The position numbers and the translations under genes were made by a program. The notes under the pieces are model-generated. The model made no database searches and had not been told where the DNA came from. It saw nothing but the letters and a program-made list of their open reading frames with translations. A DNA stretch of 17,451 bases. Source: JACDAL01 sp035646635. GTDB lineage: Bacteria; Actinomycetota; CADDZG01; WHSQ01. The stretch is taken from positions 1-17,451 of the forward strand of contig DASRPA010000193.1 of the NCBI GenBank assembly GCA_035646635.1, in the 5' to 3' direction. Each line of letters opens with the position of its first letter. Position 1 is the stretch's first letter. Below are positions 14,987-17,451 of this stretch, in pieces.

Positions 14987-15889
14987 ATGGACGATCCTTT
15001 GAAGCGCTTGCGCCCCTTGTGCCTGGGGCTGCCGGAGACGACCGAGCGCATCAGTCACGGGGAGCCGGCGTGGTTCGTGCGCGACACGAAGCTGTTCGTG
15101 ACCTACGCCAACCATCATCACGATGACCGCGTCTCGATCTGGTGCGCGGCCCCCGAAGGCGCGCAGGAAGAGCTCTTGGCCGCCGATCCCGAGCAGTTCT
15201 TCCGCCCGCCCTACGTCGGCGGACGCGGGTGGCTTGGGGTCTATCTCGACCGCGGCCCCCACTGGGACGAAGTCGCCGAGATAATCGCCGACGCATACCG
15301 GGAGGTCGCTCCCAAGCGACTCATCGCCGAGCTCGACAGGCAACGAGAGGAACCGGGCATGAGTGACAGCGCTCGCACCTCAAGGGGCGAGGCGCTGGTC
15401 CGCGAGCTCAGATGGGTACACGACCTGATCCGGCGCGACCTGACAACGGTGCGCCGGATGGTCCAGCAGATTTCTGCCGGCCTCCCGGCCCCCGAGATAA
15501 AAACTGGCATCGAGTCGCTCGCCGCCAACGGCCCCCTGTGGCAGCTCCGCGTCAACTGCCTCCACTACTGCCGCTTCGTACATTCGCACCACTCGCTGGA
15601 GTCGCACGCGTGGTTTCCGGCATTGCGCGCCGCGGACCCGGCCATGAACCCGGTCGTGGACAAACTCGAGACCGACCACGAGAACGTCGCCGGGCTCCTC
15701 GACGAGGTCGACGCGGCAGCTGCCCAGCTAGCAGATGCCGACTCATCCGAGCATCGCGACCGGCTGGTGGGCGCGCTCGAACAGCTCGAAGGCGACCTCC
15801 TCGCGCACCTCGACTACGAGGAGGAGCACACCGCTGCGATCCTGCGCACCTGGTCTCAATGGCCCTTCATGGAGGGAGCCGGGCCGTGA
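14987..15889 (+). CDS. MmcQ/YjbR-like domain fused to hemerythrin HHE domain
   Basis: A 300-residue two-domain protein. Residues ~8-115 match the MmcQ/YjbR family (LPETTE, HGEPAWF, a PPYVGGRGWLGVYL core and an APKRL end), small proteins with a CyaY-like fold and no settled function. Residues ~140-290 are a hemerythrin-type four-helix bundle that should bind a di-iron centre: H145, H201-x3-E205, H231 and H274-x3-E278 are in the expected helices. Such domains sense or bind oxygen, nitric oxide or iron. The ATG at 14987 has only a weak GGGTGG before it. At the domain boundary an internal in-frame ATG (15359, codon 125) has its own good SD, so a free hemerythrin may also be made. The stop overlaps a following GTG (GTGA). 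The domains are well supported; their joint job is unknown. Confidence 0.85.
   Translation: MDDPLKRLRPLCLGLPETTERISHGEPAWFVRDTKLFVTYANHHHDDRVSIWCAAPEGAQEELLAADPEQFFRPPYVGGRGWLGVYLDRGPHWDEVAEIIADAYREVAPKRLIAELDRQREEPGMSDSARTSRGEALVRELRWVHDLIRRDLTTVRRMVQQISAGLPAPEIKTGIESLAANGPLWQLRVNCLHYCRFVHSHHSLESHAWFPALRAADPAMNPVVDKLETDHENVAGLLDEVDAAAAQLADADSSEHRDRLVGALEQLEGDLLAHLDYEEEHTAAILRTWSQWPFMEGAGP
15345..15350 (+). promoter_or_regulatory. Internal Shine-Dalgarno at the YjbR/hemerythrin boundary
   Basis: GAGAGG is followed by an 8-base spacer and the in-frame ATG at 15359 (M125). This would allow separate translation of a 176-residue hemerythrin protein, 15359-15889. It may be the relic start of a once independent gene. 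Confidence 0.45.
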
Positions 15890-16014
15890 CGCCGATTCGA
15901 TTCGGACTGAACGTCGATCCCTCCGGCCCACGGCCCTGGGCTCGAACTTTGTCGCCGGAACCACCTGTGAGGTGGTTGGGGACGCAATGTTCCGAGATGC
16001 TCGTCGAGATCTAG
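15886..16014 (+). pseudogene. Short ORF resembling the N-terminus of an F420-dependent LLM oxidoreductase
   Basis: A 42-codon ORF starts with a GTG that overlaps the stop of the hemerythrin fusion gene (GTGA) and ends at TAG 16012-16014. Its first residues, TPIRFGLNVDPS, look like the opening beta strand of luciferase-like monooxygenase (LLM) class, coenzyme F420-dependent oxidoreductases. After that the similarity stops, and no TIM-barrel continuation was found in the other two forward frames before the M20 gene. The likeliest reading is the remnant of a gene whose body was deleted, with the junction near 15935. It could also be a chance short peptide; the assignment rests on about a dozen residues. 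Confidence 0.3.
15959..15977 (+). repeat. Perfect 8-bp hairpin with 3-base loop
   Basis: Arms AACCACCT and AGGTGGTT are separated by GTG. It lies 70 bases after the hemerythrin gene in the weakly coding stretch 15890-16177. It could be a transcript-end hairpin but has no following T run. A hairpin of this size is expected by chance about once or twice in a window this long. Confidence 0.3.
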
Positions 16015-16177
16015 GGGGTGGCGGTCTGCGACCTGAAATGAACGTCCACACACGAGCAGCTCGTTGCTAAGGCTCTGATGGCTGAGCGTCCCTCCTGCGA
16101 ATGGGATCGGTGGTAGGTCCAGCTGAGACCACAGTCTTAGACGGACCACATGCCTCTGCGCGTGAGAGGGTCGGGCC
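16015..16177. other. Intergenic stretch before the M20 peptidase gene
   Basis: No gene, repeat or convincing promoter is seen here. The only clear element is GAGAGGG at 16164-16170, the Shine-Dalgarno for the ATG at 16178 with a 7-base spacer. A promoter for the peptidase gene is presumably present but was not recognised. Confidence 0.5.
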
Positions 16178-17451
16178 ATGATCAGGTACCCCGACGACAT
16201 CATCCGGTCCGAGGCGGTTGGGCTGCTGCGCGAGCTGCTGCGGGTCGACACCTCGAACCCTCCCGGCAACGAGACCCCCGCGGCCGAGCTTCTGAAGCGG
16301 TATCTAGAGCGGGCCGGGATCGACTGTGAGCTGGTCGCGCGCGACCCAAAACGCGCAAATCTCGTCGCCAAGATCCCAGCCACCGGTGACGGGCCGACGC
16401 TGACGCTCCTGGGGCACACCGACGTCGTCCCCGCCGAAGAGCCCAACTGGACCCACCCCCCATTCGACGGCCACCTGGACGACGACGGCTACATGTGGGG
16501 GCGCGGAGCGACCGATATGAAAAACGAGACGGCTACGCGCGCGGTCACGATGGCCCTGCTCGCCCGCGGCGGCTTCAGACCGCGCGGGGACCTCTGGTTC
16601 GTTGCGCAGGCAGACGAGGAGGACGGCTGCGACGAGGTCGGCCTCAAGTGGCTGCGCGATGCCCGCCCTGAGATCGGGTCCGACTTCTCTATCGACGAGG
16701 GCGGGGGGATCCGCCAGGAGCTGACCGACGGACGCGTGATGGTCCCGATCAACATCGGGGAGAAGTCGACGCTCCCGGTGCTCCTCACTGCGCTCGGTGA
16801 AGCGGGGCACGCCTCGATCCCCGGCGCCGCCGACAACGCGGTCCTCCGGCTGGCTATCCTGCTCGATCGCATCGGCAGATACCGACCCGGGCGGCGTCTG
16901 CTGCCCGAGACCCGCCGACTCCTCGAGACCCTGATCGGGACACTAGGCGACGACCTCGATCGCGACCTCGAACGCGCCGTCGCACTCGAGCCCGGCTCGA
17001 GCCACGATCTTCTGGCGCTGTTCGCGACGACAATCGCTCCGACGCGCCTGCGCGGGTCGAGCGCGCGCAACGTAATCCCCGACCGCGCGTCGGCCGAGCT
17101 TGATTGCCGCGTCCTGCCCGGCACCACCCCCGACGACCTCGTCGCGGAGTTGCGCGAAGCACTCGGAGACGACGTCGCCTACGAGCTCGAGGTCCTCGAG
17201 GAGCCAACCGGTGGCACGGCCGCACCGATAGACACTCCGCTGTTCGCAGCGTGCTCGTCGTGGTTCGCCGAGCACGAGCCCGAGGTCACCCTCCTGCCCG
17301 TGATCTCGACCGGCTTCACCGACTCACACTTCATGCGCGAGCGCTTCGGCACAGTCGCCTACGGCATCTGGCCGGTGCGGGCGACCCCGCTCGACGTCTA
17401 CCACTCCGGCTTCCACAACGTCGACGAGCGCATCCATGTCGACGACCTTGT
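16178..17451 (+). CDS. M20/M25/M40 family metallohydrolase, 3' end missing
   Basis: A zinc-dependent amidohydrolase/peptidase of the ArgE/DapE/carboxypeptidase G2 group; about 424 residues are in the window and the end is cut off. The metal and catalytic residues are all visible: H80-x-D82 in LLGHTDVV, the bridging D113 in GRGATDMKNE, the catalytic pair E147-E148 in ADEEDG, E174 in IDEGGG, and the final H413 in YHSGFHN just before the edge. The dimerisation (lid) domain occupies about 185-310, beginning after GEKSTLP. The length fits the ~430-450 residues usual for the family, so little is missing. Substrate (acyl-amino acid, dipeptide or succinyl-diaminopimelate) cannot be decided from the sequence. 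The ATG at 16178 is supported by GAGAGGG 7 bases upstream. Neighbouring genes give no pathway clue. Confidence 0.93.
   Translation, partial: MIRYPDDIIRSEAVGLLRELLRVDTSNPPGNETPAAELLKRYLERAGIDCELVARDPKRANLVAKIPATGDGPTLTLLGHTDVVPAEEPNWTHPPFDGHLDDDGYMWGRGATDMKNETATRAVTMALLARGGFRPRGDLWFVAQADEEDGCDEVGLKWLRDARPEIGSDFSIDEGGGIRQELTDGRVMVPINIGEKSTLPVLLTALGEAGHASIPGAADNAVLRLAILLDRIGRYRPGRRLLPETRRLLETLIGTLGDDLDRDLERAVALEPGSSHDLLALFATTIAPTRLRGSSARNVIPDRASAELDCRVLPGTTPDDLVAELREALGDDVAYELEVLEEPTGGTAAPIDTPLFAACSSWFAEHEPEVTLLPVISTGFTDSHFMRERFGTVAYGIWPVRATPLDVYHSGFHNVDERIHVDDL

Overview
The window is GC-rich and densely coding, with short gaps, several 4-bp stop/start overlaps, GTG and TTG starts backed by Shine-Dalgarno (SD) sequences, and large cyclase/ATPase/TPR regulators. 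This suggests a high-GC Actinomycetota-type genome, possibly an uncultured or Thermoleophilia-like lineage. That placement is an inference from gene style, not from a marker gene. No tRNA, rRNA, CRISPR array or insertion sequence is visible.

Layout. Positions 1-626 (-): 5'-terminal most of radC, cut by the left edge. Positions 721-7715 (+): a tight operon hsdM - hsdS - hsdR - HEPN, that is, a complete type I restriction-modification (R-M) system. Its HsdR carries an extra C-terminal minimal nucleotidyltransferase (MNT) domain, and its last gene, overlapping hsdR by 14 bp, encodes a HEPN protein. Positions 7768-10461 (-), convergent with that operon: a second R-M-like operon read right to left, made of a ribbon-helix-helix (RHH) protein, a beta-class DNA methyltransferase with an unexplained C-terminal domain, and a 332-aa protein with a PD-(D/E)xK-like motif that is probably its restriction endonuclease. 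Positions 10640-14212 (-): a large regulator with double zinc ribbon, class III nucleotidyl cyclase, AAA/STAND-type ATPase and a helical repeat tail. Positions 14375-14977 (+): a small multi-pass membrane protein. Positions 14987-15889 (+): a MmcQ/YjbR-hemerythrin fusion. Positions 15886-16014 (+): a short overlapping ORF that looks like the start of an F420-dependent luciferase-like oxidoreductase. Positions 16178-17451 (+): an M20-family metallopeptidase, cut by the right edge.

How the genes work together. The middle of the window (721-10461) is a small defence island with two DNA-modification systems facing tail to tail. In the first, HsdS gives sequence specificity, HsdM methylates, and HsdR translocates and cleaves. 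The MNT domain on HsdR and the adjacent HEPN protein look like an MNT-HEPN toxin-antitoxin (or nucleotidyl-transfer) pair physically joined to the restriction subunit. This is the most unusual feature of the window and may couple loss or failure of restriction to HEPN activity. The second system pairs a methyltransferase with a putative nuclease under a putative RHH repressor. The flanking genes (radC, cyclase regulator, membrane protein, hemerythrin fusion, peptidase) look like ordinary chromosomal genes.
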